DNA of 64,000 bases from Peteryoungia desertarenae (GTDB lineage: Bacteria > Pseudomonadota > Alphaproteobacteria > Rhizobiales > Rhizobiaceae). Within the stretch, counting starts at the first letter, position 1, and the number at the start of each line of letters is the position of its first letter. Under the pieces are notes generated by a model that saw nothing but the letters and a program-made list of their open reading frames with translations, was not told the origin of the DNA and did no database searches. This document shows, piece by piece, positions 1 to 17,780 of this stretch. The DNA is taken from assembly GCF_005860795.2 (NCBI RefSeq), contig NZ_CP058350.1, forward strand, positions 491,001 to 555,000. The letters run 5' to 3'. The translations under genes and the position numbers were made by a program.

Positions 1-1038
1 GACATCGAGAAGGAGGAGGCCCTGCGCGCTGCAAATATCGTGCCTCCAGCGCCATGGGAGGCTGACCCCTCCGGTGACAGGGCGGGCGACATCTATGAGA
101 ACGTCCAGATCCTGGGCGATCTCTCGGATGACCAGTTCAACCAGTTCATGGCCTCCATCACAGAATGGGTGTCACCAGAGCAGGGTTGCAACTATTGTCA
201 TAATCCTGAAAACCTGGCCTCAGACGAAGTCTACACCAAGGTCGTCTCACGACGCATGATCCAGATGACCCAGGCCATCAACGTCGACTGGAAAGCCCAT
301 GTCGGGGAAACAGGCGCAACCTGTTACACCTGCCATCGCGGGCAGCCGGTCCCTGCAGAATACTGGTTCTCTGACCTTGAGCCAAAGCCTGCAGGCAACA
401 TGACGCAAAACCGCGACGGGCAGAACGTGGTCGCCCAATTCGCCGGCAACTCTTCGCTGCCACAGAATGCCCTGATGGATTATCTCTTGAATGACATGCC
501 GATCCGGGTGCATTCCAACACAGCTCTCCCGACGGGGACTAACCTCGCTGGCACCAAAGAGACCGAAAACACATGGTCTCTGATGATGCACATGTCTGAA
601 TCCCTGGGTGCGAACTGCCTGACCTGCCATAACTCGCGTGCCTTCAACGATTGGGACCAAAGCCCACCGCAACGCGTAACGGCCTGGCACGGGATCCGCA
701 TGACCAGAGATATCAATGTCTCCTATATGGTCGGCTTGACTCCTGTGTTCCCGGCGAACCGCAAGGGACCGGAAGGCGACGTCTTCAAGGTCGGTTGTGC
801 TACCTGCCACAATGGGGTGCAAAAACCGCTCCACGGTGTTTCGATGCTTCAGGATTATCTGGACTCGCTCGCAAAGAAGGGTCCGACCGAGGTGCCTGAC
901 TACTCGACATATGAGCCCGGCGTCACCCAGATCATGGCTCCGCAGACACTGGGTTCCATGACACCGATCCCCTCAGGCGTGATGCCGAATACAGATGTTG
1001 CTGGTTTGCCAAAAGCTGTTGGCACTGCTGGAAACTGA
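1..1038 (+). CDS. pufC: Photosynthetic reaction centre tetrahaem cytochrome c subunit (PufC), 5' end outside window
   Basis: This subunit binds the periplasmic face of the reaction centre and re-reduces the photo-oxidised special pair, taking electrons from soluble carriers such as cytochrome c2. The reading frame is already open at base 1, so the signal peptide/lipobox and the start lie to the left. Four haem-binding CxxCH motifs are visible (CNYCH, CYTCH, CLTCH, CATCH). Three of them follow helices carrying a candidate Met axial ligand (RRMIQM, SLMMHM, GIRMT), as is normal for this family. The stop at 1036-1038 is followed by a strong terminator, which fits pufC being the last gene of a puf operon. 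Its direction opposes the bch-puh-hemA-idi operon. The identification is firm; only the N-terminus is unseen. Confidence 0.96.
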   Translation, partial: DIEKEEALRAANIVPPAPWEADPSGDRAGDIYENVQILGDLSDDQFNQFMASITEWVSPEQGCNYCHNPENLASDEVYTKVVSRRMIQMTQAINVDWKAHVGETGATCYTCHRGQPVPAEYWFSDLEPKPAGNMTQNRDGQNVVAQFAGNSSLPQNALMDYLLNDMPIRVHSNTALPTGTNLAGTKETENTWSLMMHMSESLGANCLTCHNSRAFNDWDQSPPQRVTAWHGIRMTRDINVSYMVGLTPVFPANRKGPEGDVFKVGCATCHNGVQKPLHGVSMLQDYLDSLAKKGPTEVPDYSTYEPGVTQIMAPQTLGSMTPIPSGVMPNTDVAGLPKAVGTAGN

Positions 1039-1069
1039 CATGCGAAGGTCAACCTGGATTGATCGATAA

Positions 1070-1093
1070 GGGGGCGCTCGACGCCCCCTTTTC
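1070..1093 (+). terminator. Rho-independent terminator after pufC
   Basis: The stem GGGGGCG (1070-1076) pairs with CGCCCCC (1082-1088) around a 5-base loop and is followed by TTTT. It lies 31 bases after the pufC stop and would end the puf transcript. Confidence 0.9.
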
Positions 1094-1360
1094 TTTGACC
1101 CGATTTCTGATGGGAACAATGGCGCACGACCGGAAGCGGACATAGCGGGTCAACCAACGCTGGAACTTTTCAAAGCCAATTCTGCGACAGCAGCTCGGCC
1201 GTGGCGTAAAGCAACCAGACTGAAAACTGCGGTCTTCGAAAGCCCGCCGGGGACAAGCCGAGAGATTGTGGTCTATCGGGGAATGGTGGTCTTCGCCGCG
1301 AACGCCGATTTGCTGTCCACCAACGGACGCATCTTGATCAGGAAAGTTGCGATCTGATCA
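1094..1360. other. Intergenic region between convergent pufC and idi
   Basis: About 270 bases between the puf terminator and the idi stop codon. I see no gene, no second clear hairpin and no repeat here. Confidence 0.6.
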
Positions 1361-1888
1361 TCAGGCCGCGAATTGGAGCGCCGGGAAGCGCTCAAGATAA
1401 ATTCGGAACCAGGGTGTGAAGGCGTCTGGCGTTTCGGCAACGGCCCGATAGAGATTGCGCGGAGCGACCCATTGAACCGCTTCGACTTCCTCGGGATTGG
1501 GCACGACATCAAGCCTACGTCTGTCGACTTGGGCACTGAAGAGGGTGACGCGCTCGTTCTCCTTCAAGCCGGATCCGACGTCAGCAGCGTATTCGACGGT
1601 TTCATGGCGCGTCAGCGGAACGGCAAAACCCAGTTCCTCACTCAGCCGTCGCTCGGCGCAATCCTCGACGCTCTCGCTCCAATGGGGATGTGAACAACAG
1701 GTGTTCGCCCATTGGCCTCCACAATGATACTTGCCACTTGCCCGCTTCTGGATCAGCAGAAGATCCCCGTCAAAGACGAAAACCGAAACGGCCAGATGCA
1801 GCACACCATCGACATGGGCCTTCATCTTCTCAATAGGATAGAGGGAGCCATCACGAGCAACTGCCGGAATGACGATCGGCTGGTTCAT
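1361..1888 (-). CDS. idi: Isopentenyl-diphosphate delta-isomerase, type I (Nudix)
   Basis: Interconverts IPP and DMAPP, the C5 units used for the geranylgeranyl/phytyl tail of bacteriochlorophyll and for carotenoids. The protein has the type I signature: a conserved Cys in the NTCCSHP segment, a following Nudix-like box (ESVEDCAERRLSEELGF) and the metal-binding KENE segment. Length is 175 residues, normal for bacterial Idi. The open frame extends 61 codons further upstream, but that stretch overlaps the end of hemA in another frame. ATG at 1888 has GGAGG about 6 bases upstream and is preferred. The gene is 61 bases downstream of hemA on the same strand, so it is probably the last gene of the long leftward operon. 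It supplies isoprenoid units to the same pathway as dxs near 25.5 kb. Confidence 0.93.
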   Translation of the reverse strand: MNQPIVIPAVARDGSLYPIEKMKAHVDGVLHLAVSVFVFDGDLLLIQKRASGKYHCGGQWANTCCSHPHWSESVEDCAERRLSEELGFAVPLTRHETVEYAADVGSGLKENERVTLFSAQVDRRRLDVVPNPEEVEAVQWVAPRNLYRAVAETPDAFTPWFRIYLERFPALQFAA

Positions 1889-1949
1889 GCTGCCTCCACT
1901 CCCTCGATTATCATGTGCGGTCCTACTGCCATCAACCATCGCTTCAAGA

Positions 1950-3167
1950 CTAGGCGACAGCGCGCGCCAGGGCACAACGTGACCATAGCGAACAGAGGGC
2001 ATCCGAAAGATGCCGGATGTCGGCATCGGTATGTAGCGGCGTTGGCGTAATCCGCAAGCGTTCAGTACCAACCGCTACCGTTGGATAATTGATCGGCTGA
2101 ACATAGACACCAAAGTCAGTCAGCAGAATGTCTGAGATCCATTTGCATTTGGAGGCGCTACCGACCATGACCGGCACGATGTGGCTCGGATTTGGCATAT
2201 GCGGTATTCCCTTGGCATCAAGCGCCGCGCGCACCTTTGCAACGACTGACTGATGCATCTTCCGTTCGAACTTGCTGTTCTTCAGATGATGGATCGATGC
2301 CGTTGCAGCCGCGGCCAAAGCCGGCGGCAGCGCCGTCGTGAAGATGAAGCCGGATGCGAAGGATCGCACGAAATCAACCAAAATCGAAGGACCGGTGATA
2401 TAGCCTCCCATCACCCCGAAGGCCTTGCCGAGAGTACCTTCGATGACAGTCAACCGATCCATCAAACCCTCACGCTCGGCAACTCCGCCACCGCGCGGGC
2501 CATACATGCCAACGGCATGAACCTCATCGAGATAGGTCAATGCACCGAATTCATCGGCAACATCGCAGATCTCCCTGATCGGGGAAATGTCACCATCCAT
2601 CGAGTAGACGCTCTCAAAGGCAACAAGCTTGGGCGCTGCCGGATCGTCGGCCGCCATCAGTTCCCTGAGGTGCCGATAATCATTGTGACGGAACATTCGC
2701 TTGATGCAGCGTGAATGGCGAATCCCCTCAATCATGGAGGCGTGATTGAGGGCATCGGAATAGACGATGATCCCCGGTATCTTGGAGAGCAAGGTGCCAA
2801 GTGCCGCCCAGTTTGAAACATAGCCCGACGTAAAGATGAGGGCTGCCTCTTTACCATGCAGATCCGCAAGTTCCTGCTCCAGGAGAACATGGTAGTGATT
2901 GGTGCCTGAGATGTTGCGGGTGCCGCCTGCACCTGCTCCGCATTTCTGTACAATTTCCGTCATGCGCCCCGTTACGATCGGGCTCTGGCCCATACCGAGA
3001 TAGTCATTGGAACACCAGACGGTGACTTCGCGCGTCTCTCCGTCCGGCTGATAGAAGGTAGCTTTCGGGAAGGCGCTGCAGTGGCGCTCAAGCTCGGCAA
3101 AGACCCGGTAGTTGCCGGCATCTCTCAATCCATCAAGCGCTGTCTCCATATACTGCAAAGCGTTCAT
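1950..3167 (-). CDS. hemA: 5-aminolevulinate synthase
   Basis: A PLP enzyme that condenses glycine with succinyl-CoA to 5-aminolevulinate, the committed step of tetrapyrrole synthesis in Alphaproteobacteria (Shemin pathway). Typical motifs are present: the SNDYLGM segment near residue 50, [16 protein letters not shown], and the PLP-binding lysine in TLGKAFG. Length is 405 residues from ATG at 3167, which is preceded by GGAGGGG; a start 15 bases upstream would place the ribosome site inside the coding region. The gene lies 28 bases after puhE and upstream of idi. Placement inside the photosynthesis operon suggests co-regulation with bacteriochlorophyll genes, and a second housekeeping hemA elsewhere is possible but cannot be seen here. 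Confidence 0.96.
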   Translation of the reverse strand: MNALQYMETALDGLRDAGNYRVFAELERHCSAFPKATFYQPDGETREVTVWCSNDYLGMGQSPIVTGRMTEIVQKCGAGAGGTRNISGTNHYHVLLEQELADLHGKEAALIFTSGYVSNWAALGTLLSKIPGIIVYSDALNHASMIEGIRHSRCIKRMFRHNDYRHLRELMAADDPAAPKLVAFESVYSMDGDISPIREICDVADEFGALTYLDEVHAVGMYGPRGGGVAEREGLMDRLTVIEGTLGKAFGVMGGYITGPSILVDFVRSFASGFIFTTALPPALAAAATASIHHLKNSKFERKMHQSVVAKVRAALDAKGIPHMPNPSHIVPVMVGSASKCKWISDILLTDFGVYVQPINYPTVAVGTERLRITPTPLHTDADIRHLSDALCSLWSRCALARAVA

Positions 3168-3195
3168 GTCATTCCCCTCCACTCAATTCCAAGGA

Positions 3196-4050
3196 CTATT
3201 GTTTGTTCGACGGATGTTCGGACCGATGACGCTGCCGACCCCGCTGGCCCATTCTCGCTTCACCAGAGATGGCTTGGACCGCTGGCTTTGCCATTGCCCA
3301 GCGCCAAAGCGCTGTGTCAGAAACCGGCAACACGAGAACCACATGTTCCACGATCGCCAGCGCCATGAAGGCTGCAAGCAATGTGTGACCGACAAGTGAG
3401 TAGTCTTCCGTGGAGCGCATTGCCCCAGCGACAAGCACGATCAGAAGCCCCATGGCCACCGCCAGAAGGAGGGGGAACAGCGGAGTGGTTCTGGTCGTAT
3501 TGAAATAGCTTTTGAGATGGGCAATCCGGCGCGGCATCATTTCACTGATAGCATGCGGCGCACCGAGGAAAATCAGAAGCTTGGCCGAAATGCGCATACC
3601 CCAGAGAAGGCCAAAGGCGGCCAAGCCGAACAGGTTGTCGGCTCCTGCGAGCGCAAGCCAGAGTCCCATGCCCGTCAAAAGGATGGCGATCTCGTGATCG
3701 CACACGGCCTCCCAAGCGGCACGGAAACGCCCCCAACCCGACAGCCCAGGGGGGCATTCCGTGCGCCGCGAGCCGGTCAGAGCACCGGTCAAAAATGCAG
3801 CTTCATGCCACGACCAGACGAACAGGGCACCGAAGAAGCCCATATAAGAGCCCATCGGTGTTTTGTGCTCACTGCCGATCACCATCAGCGCAAAGCCGAT
3901 AATGCCGACACATGTCATGGGCACCATAAGCTTCCACAGTCCGCCACTGCCCGCCTCAGCCTGGTTCACCGCGAACAGGACGATTCCGGTGGAAAGCCAC
4001 CAGACGACGATCGCGATGAACAGAGCTGCAAGGGGGCTTGTAAAATCCAT
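3196..4050 (-). CDS. puhE: Photosynthetic complex assembly protein PuhE (DUF3623 family)
   Basis: A polytopic membrane protein encoded beside acsF/hemA in purple-bacterial photosynthesis clusters; in Rhodobacter it is linked to reaction centre and light-harvesting assembly. The sequence shows about seven hydrophobic segments across 284 residues, including a Trp-rich first helix (IAIVVWWLSTG) and a histidine-containing HEAAFLTG stretch. The frame is open further upstream, but ATG at 4050 starts directly at the first membrane region and lies 8 bases after the acsF stop; its ribosome site (GGTAGG) is weak. The identification rests on gene order and family resemblance. The molecular role of the family is not well defined. 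Confidence 0.88.
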   Translation of the reverse strand: MDFTSPLAALFIAIVVWWLSTGIVLFAVNQAEAGSGGLWKLMVPMTCVGIIGFALMVIGSEHKTPMGSYMGFFGALFVWSWHEAAFLTGALTGSRRTECPPGLSGWGRFRAAWEAVCDHEIAILLTGMGLWLALAGADNLFGLAAFGLLWGMRISAKLLIFLGAPHAISEMMPRRIAHLKSYFNTTRTTPLFPLLLAVAMGLLIVLVAGAMRSTEDYSLVGHTLLAAFMALAIVEHVVLVLPVSDTALWRWAMAKPAVQAISGEARMGQRGRQRHRSEHPSNKQ

Positions 4051-4058
4051 GGCGGAAC

Positions 4059-5168
4059 CTACCAGACCGGCTGCAGACGCGAGGTTTCGGGGATGGCGTT
4101 TGTCTTCGCCGGGATGAGATACATCCGGACGAAATTGACACCGACGGCAGCGCTGAGCCACGCCTTTGACAAACGACCGACCACCCCGCCGCGAGCATCT
4201 GCGGCCTGGATTTTGCGGTTGAGGCGCTCCATTCTGCGAAAGCCTTCGTGCAGGTCCGGATTGTCGAGATCAAGAACCAGCGGGAAGCACTGCCGCGATA
4301 TCTCGCTTGTCAGCCGGAAGACACGCATATCATAGTCATCGATATCGACCCCCATGGCTTCATGGAAGGCTGGCCGCATGTGGTCACGGACATACATTGT
4401 CGCAAAGACGGCCAGCAGAAAGAACTTGATCCAGAGCTTGTTGCGCCCCTCGAGAAGCTTCCGGTCAGAGCGGATGATCAGAGAAAAGGCCTCGCCATGG
4501 GAGAACTCGTCGTTGCACCACTCCTTGAACCACTTGAAGATCGGGTGGAAGCGATGTTCGGGGTGCTTCTCAAGGTGCCGATAGATCGTGATGTAGCGAG
4601 CATACCCGATCTTTTCGGAAAGATAGGTCGCGTAATAGATGAACTTTGGCTTGAAGTAGGTATATTTCTTCGCCTTCGCCAGAAAGCCCATGTTCACGCC
4701 GATACCAAAATCCTTCAGCGCGTCATTGATGAAGCCCGCGTGACGCGATTCGTCACGGCTCATATAGCCGAAAAGCTCGCAGATCTCCTGGTTCTTGCCC
4801 CGCCGTTTCATCTCCTTGTAAAGGACACAGCCCGAGAACTCAGACGTCAGCGACGAGACCAGGAAATCGATAAGCTCTTCACGCAAGGGTTCGGGTAACG
4901 CGTCGAGGTCAATATCATCCCACTCCTCATTGCGCTTGAAATGTCCGCGGTTCGGGTCACTGCGCATCTGGGAAATCAGTGCATCCCATTCAGCCCGAAC
5001 CGGCTCGACATTGATCCGGTCCATCTCATCGAAATCGGTTGTATAAAAGCGCGGCGTAAGCATGGTCGAAACCATTGCACTCCGCGTTGTGTCGTTGATG
5101 CTGGCTTTGCGGTCTTCGATTGTCGGCTTGTGGTCGATCAAGTCGGCGGGGGAAACATGGTTGTTCAT
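4059..5168 (-). CDS. acsF: Mg-protoporphyrin IX monomethyl ester oxidative cyclase (aerobic)
   Basis: Forms ring E of bacteriochlorophyll using oxygen, converting Mg-protoporphyrin IX monomethyl ester to protochlorophyllide. It is a 369-residue di-iron protein with carboxylate/histidine motifs DESRH and DEFSH plus upstream glutamates (TSEFSG), as in AcsF/CHL27. The start codon overlaps the bciE stop by ATGA (5165-5168). No anaerobic cyclase gene (bchE) is present in this window, which points to an obligately oxygen-dependent pathway and so an aerobic anoxygenic phototroph. Confidence 0.97.
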   Translation of the reverse strand: MNNHVSPADLIDHKPTIEDRKASINDTTRSAMVSTMLTPRFYTTDFDEMDRINVEPVRAEWDALISQMRSDPNRGHFKRNEEWDDIDLDALPEPLREELIDFLVSSLTSEFSGCVLYKEMKRRGKNQEICELFGYMSRDESRHAGFINDALKDFGIGVNMGFLAKAKKYTYFKPKFIYYATYLSEKIGYARYITIYRHLEKHPEHRFHPIFKWFKEWCNDEFSHGEAFSLIIRSDRKLLEGRNKLWIKFFLLAVFATMYVRDHMRPAFHEAMGVDIDDYDMRVFRLTSEISRQCFPLVLDLDNPDLHEGFRRMERLNRKIQAADARGGVVGRLSKAWLSAAVGVNFVRMYLIPAKTNAIPETSRLQPVW

Positions 5169-5470
5169 GACAGCGCCCTTTCCGTGAAGCTGAATTCACA
5201 CAGTTCCATCATGTCGAGATCGCCCGTCGCCCGCGTCCATGCACGCTCTAGGGCACCGGCTCGTGTGATCGTTGCCTTGCGGCGGAAGGTCTGGCATTCG
5301 CCATAGGGAATGGAAACCGGTGCGCCATGCACCACAACCTCATCGCCCGGATGCACGATCACGCCATTGTCAAAGCGCAGGTGGGCTCCGAGCGTCTCAA
5401 AGGTATTGTTGATCTCGACCGTGCAATCGACCGTTTCTTGGCGGCGTGCCAATGCAAAAATGGCATTCAT
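5165..5470 (-). CDS. bciE: Small cyclase-associated protein, BciE-like
   Basis: A 101-residue protein encoded immediately upstream of acsF, overlapping both neighbours by ATGA (puhC end, acsF start). In Rhodobacter sphaeroides a small protein, BciE, is required for AcsF cyclase activity, and alphaproteobacterial clusters carry the equivalent gene next to acsF. The assignment here rests on position, size and lack of membrane segments, and is not a residue-by-residue match. Visible features are a beta-rich central part ([13 protein letters not shown]) and an acidic C-terminus. Tight translational coupling on both sides argues strongly that it is a real gene working with AcsF. Confidence 0.75.
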   Translation of the reverse strand: MNAIFALARRQETVDCTVEINNTFETLGAHLRFDNGVIVHPGDEVVVHGAPVSIPYGECQTFRRKATITRAGALERAWTRATGDLDMMELCEFSFTERALS

Positions 5471-5961
5471 CTGACTGCTCCTCCCTTCATGTCGAGCAGA
5501 GAGGCGAACGCGGCTGCGTTGTCCCTGCCGAAAGCTTCGAGATAGATCCGCTCACCCGTCCTGGTGTCGGAAAGACTGACCCGTCCGGTGTCCCAGCGGA
5601 TCAGCCTGTAGGGTGTTTCCATCGGTATGCCTGCGACCAGACGCATCCGTTCAAGAGCGCGCATCGAACCGCGGATGAAGCCACCCTCAGTCGGTCCATA
5701 AGAGACAATTTCGACGCCTGTGACGGCATCGATCACCGCCACGCGATCATCGGCATGGCGCAGCATGCGAATGTCACGAATATCGGCAGGCGTACCAACC
5801 TGTGTCTTGACCAAACCCATCCCCGTTGCCTGCCCGAAGACGATAGCCCCTGCCGAAAACACCAGCATGGCAATGGCACCGAGGAGCACAGGCAGTGGAA
5901 AGGGATTGGCCTTGCGGCCCTTCCGATCACCGAAATATCCAAGATGCGATACCGATTTCAC
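5467..5961 (-). CDS. puhC: Photosynthetic complex assembly protein PuhC
   Basis: A 164-residue inner-membrane protein with one N-terminal transmembrane segment (about residues 24-45) and a soluble, probably periplasmic, domain. PuhC is needed for efficient reaction centre-LH1 core assembly in Rhodobacter. The start is GTG at 5961, preceded by GGGGGAGG at good spacing, 12 bases after the puhB stop. The C-terminus overlaps the bciE start by ATGA. Order puhA-puhB-puhC is canonical. Confidence 0.92.
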   Translation of the reverse strand: MKSVSHLGYFGDRKGRKANPFPLPVLLGAIAMLVFSAGAIVFGQATGMGLVKTQVGTPADIRDIRMLRHADDRVAVIDAVTGVEIVSYGPTEGGFIRGSMRALERMRLVAGIPMETPYRLIRWDTGRVSLSDTRTGERIYLEAFGRDNAAAFASLLDMKGGAVR

Positions 5962-5973
5962 GATAGCCTCCCC

Positions 5974-6642
5974 CTACTCCGCAGCCGCGCCTTGAGCCGC
6001 TGTCGAAGCAAGCGATGAACCGACGGAATGCGATGCATGCGGATGCCGCTGGCGATACTGAAGGATGGCCAAAGCCAACACGTCGGAGACCTGCTCGGCA
6101 TCTGCGAGGCAGATCAGGCTTGGCTCCGGATGGCTAAAGCGCCATGCGCGCACATGCGGCCATTGTATCAACCAGGACAACCTGTCGTCCGGCAAAAGCG
6201 CCAGGGCCATGCTCCCGGATGGTCCAGACAGTTTGCCGATCGAGACCCTGCCAACGCGGCGATAGGGAAGGTTGACGGTCATGGAGAGCGCGACACCAAA
6301 ACGAATGACGACCCTTTCCGTCGTAATCGTGTAAAGTGTCGTCTTCTCAACCGCCCATGCAAAAAGTTCGAGCATGGCGACCAGGACGGCAGCAAGCGCG
6401 GTTAGGACGGCAACCGAAAAGACGATGCCACCCAAGGGCTGACCATCATAAAGACCGGCAATAACAGCCCAGAGCGCGAGGACAACAAAATAGCCCCCGA
6501 TCCAGCGCACCTTCAGCAGATGACGCGACACCAATGCGGCTGATGGCCTTCCCTGCCACAGAATGGTTTCGCCGGCAGGAAGCTTCCCCGGCAAGCCGGG
6601 GACAGGCTCATATTCGTGCTCGCGCGCAACGAACTGCGTCAT
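5974..6642 (-). CDS. puhB: Photosynthetic complex assembly protein PuhB
   Basis: A 222-residue membrane protein with two to three hydrophobic segments (about residues 45-95) followed by a PH-like domain (TLYTITTERVVIRFG). PuhB assists reaction centre assembly. The ATG overlaps the puhA stop by ATGA at 6639-6642. The C-terminal tail is Ser/Ala-rich and probably disordered. Confidence 0.92.
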   Translation of the reverse strand: MTQFVAREHEYEPVPGLPGKLPAGETILWQGRPSAALVSRHLLKVRWIGGYFVVLALWAVIAGLYDGQPLGGIVFSVAVLTALAAVLVAMLELFAWAVEKTTLYTITTERVVIRFGVALSMTVNLPYRRVGRVSIGKLSGPSGSMALALLPDDRLSWLIQWPHVRAWRFSHPEPSLICLADAEQVSDVLALAILQYRQRHPHASHSVGSSLASTAAQGAAAE

Positions 6643-7424
6643 AGCACCGCCTCCTGACGCCGGCGCAGGGCGTATAGCAATCCGGCGCCGAAGTAACCCG
6701 TGATCCGGTCTTCTTCGCGCAGAGTGACCGCTTCGGAGCTCGCCGCTTTCGGAACATCCGCAAACTGTCCCGATGTGATGGCATGTACATAGATGTAGCG
6801 AACCTTTCCGCGTCCGGTCTTGAAGACCACGAAGTTGTTCGGAAGCAGGATCGTGCGCGGTTCCTCGGCTGTGCCGACGTCGACTTCATAATAGCGCAAC
6901 AGGTGCTCGGCCCGGTCGACCCAGACGTCCTTCACGGTGCCCGCTTTCTGCTGGTCGCAACCATAGACGGACATGCCGATCGGGTTTGTCTGCCCTTCGA
7001 CGATGTGAAAGCCCTCGGCGAGGCGAAGCGGGACGATCCGAAAATCCCCATGGGCCGTGATGTCGGGTTTGTCCGAACGTTCTGCCCAGGAGCCCGGACC
7101 GACACCTGCCAGCAAGGGATTGCCAATCGGTTCAATCGGATAACCTGGAGCAGGAGCCACGCGCTTCGCCATCAGGCTCCGCTCGTCACGTTTGAAATCC
7201 GGAACCTTCTTGACGCCCTGACCGTGCGGCAGAAGAAAGGTCTTCTTTGGCGGAATGAAAAGCCAGGGGCTCTTGTTGTAGCGCCCGGAAACATCTGACT
7301 CGAGCGGGTAACCCTCGCGACGATCCTCCTGGCGGATATACCAGATGAGCCCCGCAAAGAAGACCCAGAAGACGTAAAGCACGACCTGCGCCACGTCGAT
7401 ATTGCCAACAACCGATCCGGTCAT
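6639..7424 (-). CDS. puhA: Photosynthetic reaction centre H subunit
   Basis: The H subunit caps the cytoplasmic face of the L/M core and shapes the proton path to QB. The protein (261 residues, normal length) has a single N-terminal transmembrane helix (about residues 11-30, VVLYVFWVFFAGLIWYI) and a large cytoplasmic PRC-barrel domain, with the family's RREGYPLE motif just after the helix. ATG at 7424 has GGAGA upstream. It lies 35 bases after lhaA on the same strand. Confidence 0.97.
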   Translation of the reverse strand: MTGSVVGNIDVAQVVLYVFWVFFAGLIWYIRQEDRREGYPLESDVSGRYNKSPWLFIPPKKTFLLPHGQGVKKVPDFKRDERSLMAKRVAPAPGYPIEPIGNPLLAGVGPGSWAERSDKPDITAHGDFRIVPLRLAEGFHIVEGQTNPIGMSVYGCDQQKAGTVKDVWVDRAEHLLRYYEVDVGTAEEPRTILLPNNFVVFKTGRGKVRYIYVHAITSGQFADVPKAASSEAVTLREEDRITGYFGAGLLYALRRRQEAVL

Positions 7425-7459
7425 GATCCATTCTCCAACTTTCGGCGTTCACCCGGCGA

Positions 7460-8899
7460 TCAACCGGGCATCTCCGCCAGGCCAAAACGCATTCCTTCGG
7501 TGTTGTCGCGCCCATATCGATTGCCCGCCAGCGGCCCGATCACCGCAAGGCAAAGGAAAAGCAGTCCAATCTCGACATGGTAGACAACGATGTAACCTGT
7601 TGCGCTGGACACCAGCGCCTCACCCAGAGCCCCCGTCAGGGCAAAATCATTGACATTATTCTTCACAAGGCCGCCGATGAGCAGCGCAATCCCGATAGCC
7701 GTTGCCTGGACCGCGCTCCAGGCTCCAACCACAATCCCGCAATCTGAACGCGACGAGACGGCCATCGCAGCCAGCATGGTGCCAACGGCAAACAGACCGC
7801 CACCAAGCCCAACTCCGGCCGCCCCTGCAAAAAAGAGCCCGGAGGAATTCAGTGGCGAAGCAAAAACGATGGCCGAAAAAGCGAAAATGCCGATGAGAAG
7901 GCCGCGCGCCGCCACCCGGTGCATCTGCAACCCGTGTTGCAGGCTGTAGGCGGCCCAGACGAATCCGGCCATGGTACCGGTGGCCCAAAGGCCGGTCAGC
8001 AGCGTTGTCTGCCCGACCGAAAGCCCGAGGATCTCGCCACCATAGGGCTCAAGCAGAATGTCCTGCATCGAAAACGCCGCAGAACCAATCGCAACAGCAA
8101 GCAGCAGCCGAACGGTGCCGGCATCGCTCCGATATTCGCGAAGGGCCTCGAAGAAGTCCGGCATGATGCGGTCGGCCGCGGTCCGCTGGGGATTACGCGC
8201 TTCCTGCTTCCAGATCGCGATCACATTGATGGCGATGGTGAAGACTGCAGTGCCCTGGATCACCTGAATGAGCTGGACCGAGGTGAAGTCGACCAACATG
8301 TAGCTGAAGAAGCCTGAAGCACCGATCATGCCGGCAAGCAGCATCACGTAAAGCAGCGCCACGACCCTTGGCCGCTTTTCCGGGGGCACGAGATCTCCGG
8401 CAAGCGCCAGGCCCGCCGTCTGGGACATGTGCATACCGAAGCCGGTCAGCATGAAGGCAAGACTTGCGCCGGCTGCACCCGCCCAGGAGGGTCCAACCGT
8501 CTGCGACTGCAAGAGCAGAAGCGCAAAGGGCATGATGGCAAGCCCGCCGAACTGCAGGAGGCTTCCAAGCCAGACATAGGGTACACGTCGCCAGCCGAGC
8601 ACGGACTTGTAGGTGTCCGACCGATAGCCGAAGAGGAGCCGGAGCGGCGCTGCAAGAACAGGGATTGCAACAACAGCCGAGACAAGAGCGACCGAGACAC
8701 CCAGCTCAACGATCAGGACGCGGTTCAGAGTGCCAGTCAGCAGAACAAGCACACAACCTGCCGAAACCTGGAAAAGAGCAAGTCGCAACAACCGCGACAA
8801 CGGCATGTCGACCGTTGCGGCATCGGCAAAGGGCATGAACCGGCTGCCCATCATCTGCCAGAATGCAATCACCTTGCGGTTTGCGATGCCAGTGGTCAT
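7460..8899 (-). CDS. lhaA: LhaA light-harvesting assembly protein (PucC/BCH family MFS)
   Basis: A 12-helix major-facilitator-like membrane protein of 479 residues that helps assemble the LH1 antenna, possibly by delivering bacteriochlorophyll. Family features include LNRVLIVELGV in the first helix region, the FGYRSD loop after helix 2 and EPYGGEILGLSVG in the middle. The ATG overlaps the bchM stop by ATGA. A related PucC-family protein is encoded at 21356-22738. Confidence 0.94.
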   Translation of the reverse strand: MTTGIANRKVIAFWQMMGSRFMPFADAATVDMPLSRLLRLALFQVSAGCVLVLLTGTLNRVLIVELGVSVALVSAVVAIPVLAAPLRLLFGYRSDTYKSVLGWRRVPYVWLGSLLQFGGLAIMPFALLLLQSQTVGPSWAGAAGASLAFMLTGFGMHMSQTAGLALAGDLVPPEKRPRVVALLYVMLLAGMIGASGFFSYMLVDFTSVQLIQVIQGTAVFTIAINVIAIWKQEARNPQRTAADRIMPDFFEALREYRSDAGTVRLLLAVAIGSAAFSMQDILLEPYGGEILGLSVGQTTLLTGLWATGTMAGFVWAAYSLQHGLQMHRVAARGLLIGIFAFSAIVFASPLNSSGLFFAGAAGVGLGGGLFAVGTMLAAMAVSSRSDCGIVVGAWSAVQATAIGIALLIGGLVKNNVNDFALTGALGEALVSSATGYIVVYHVEIGLLFLCLAVIGPLAGNRYGRDNTEGMRFGLAEMPG

Positions 8900-9615
8900 G
8901 GCCGGTGCACCTCCATCGCCTGGGAGGTGTAAAAGCCGACCGATATGCGGTGGGTGCGGCCCGACGACCAGCCATGCATGTGCGGCCGCTTGATAAGATC
9001 TGACACGACCCGTTCGGCATGGACCGGATAGATGGCCGGTGCACGGTCGCCCCGTGGGAAAACCTTGCCGGCCATCAGCATGGCACGCAGCAGTCGCGAT
9101 CCCGGCGCCAGCGTGAAGATCATGCTTCGCTCGCTTCTCTCGGCAAAGCGTTCGAGGACACCAAGGACATCTGCCGGCTTGTAGTGGATCAGCACATCCA
9201 TCGCGACGACGGCGTCGAAACGACCATGACGCGGATCGAGCATGTCGCCGCTGGCGAAGTTCACGGAACCGGAGCCTGATCCCTGAGCATGATGCGAACG
9301 CTCTTGCGCGCGTTGTCTGGCGAAGGCGACCATCTGGGCGGACAGATCGATACCCAGAACATCGGCACCACGTTCCATGAGCTCGAAGGAAAGGACTCCA
9401 GACCCGCAGCCGGCATCCAGAATGCGCCAGCCGGTCAGATCCTGCGGCAACCAGCTGGCGAGCGTCGCGCGCATCTCTTCTCGGCCCTTGCGGACCGTGG
9501 CACGAATGCCGCTTACCGGTTGGTCACCTGTCAGCTTTTTCCAGGCATCCAATGCGGTACGATCGAAGTAATGCTCGATCTCACCCGTCCGTCTGATGTA
9601 ATCGACCTGGGTCAT
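8896..9615 (-). CDS. bchM: Mg-protoporphyrin IX methyltransferase
   Basis: Transfers a methyl group from SAM to the C13 propionate of Mg-protoporphyrin IX, between BchH/I/D chelation and AcsF cyclisation. Class I SAM-binding motif ILDAGCGSG, followed by DVLGIDLS and the later DAVVAMDVLIHY segment. The chosen ATG at 9615 (239 residues) has GGGAGG at 6-base spacing; a GTG 6 bases upstream abuts that site. It lies between bchL (12 bases upstream) and lhaA (ATGA overlap). Confidence 0.95.
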   Translation of the reverse strand: MTQVDYIRRTGEIEHYFDRTALDAWKKLTGDQPVSGIRATVRKGREEMRATLASWLPQDLTGWRILDAGCGSGVLSFELMERGADVLGIDLSAQMVAFARQRAQERSHHAQGSGSGSVNFASGDMLDPRHGRFDAVVAMDVLIHYKPADVLGVLERFAERSERSMIFTLAPGSRLLRAMLMAGKVFPRGDRAPAIYPVHAERVVSDLIKRPHMHGWSSGRTHRISVGFYTSQAMEVHRP

Positions 9616-9627
9616 CGGCACCCTCCC

Positions 9628-17710
<8,083 letters not shown>

Positions 17711-17780
17711 TCCATCTCTCTCCCGAACGGATCCCGCAGGGCTACCAGGATGAGGAAGAGTAACTCCCGTTTTGCAAAAG

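Noticed and set aside
247..834. 195-codon minus-strand open frame inside pufC
   Set aside because: Shadow of the pufC frame, whose haem motifs show which strand is coding.
3517..4335. 272-codon plus-strand frame opposite puhE/acsF
   Set aside because: Antisense to two well-recognised genes; low-complexity, charged translation with no domain.
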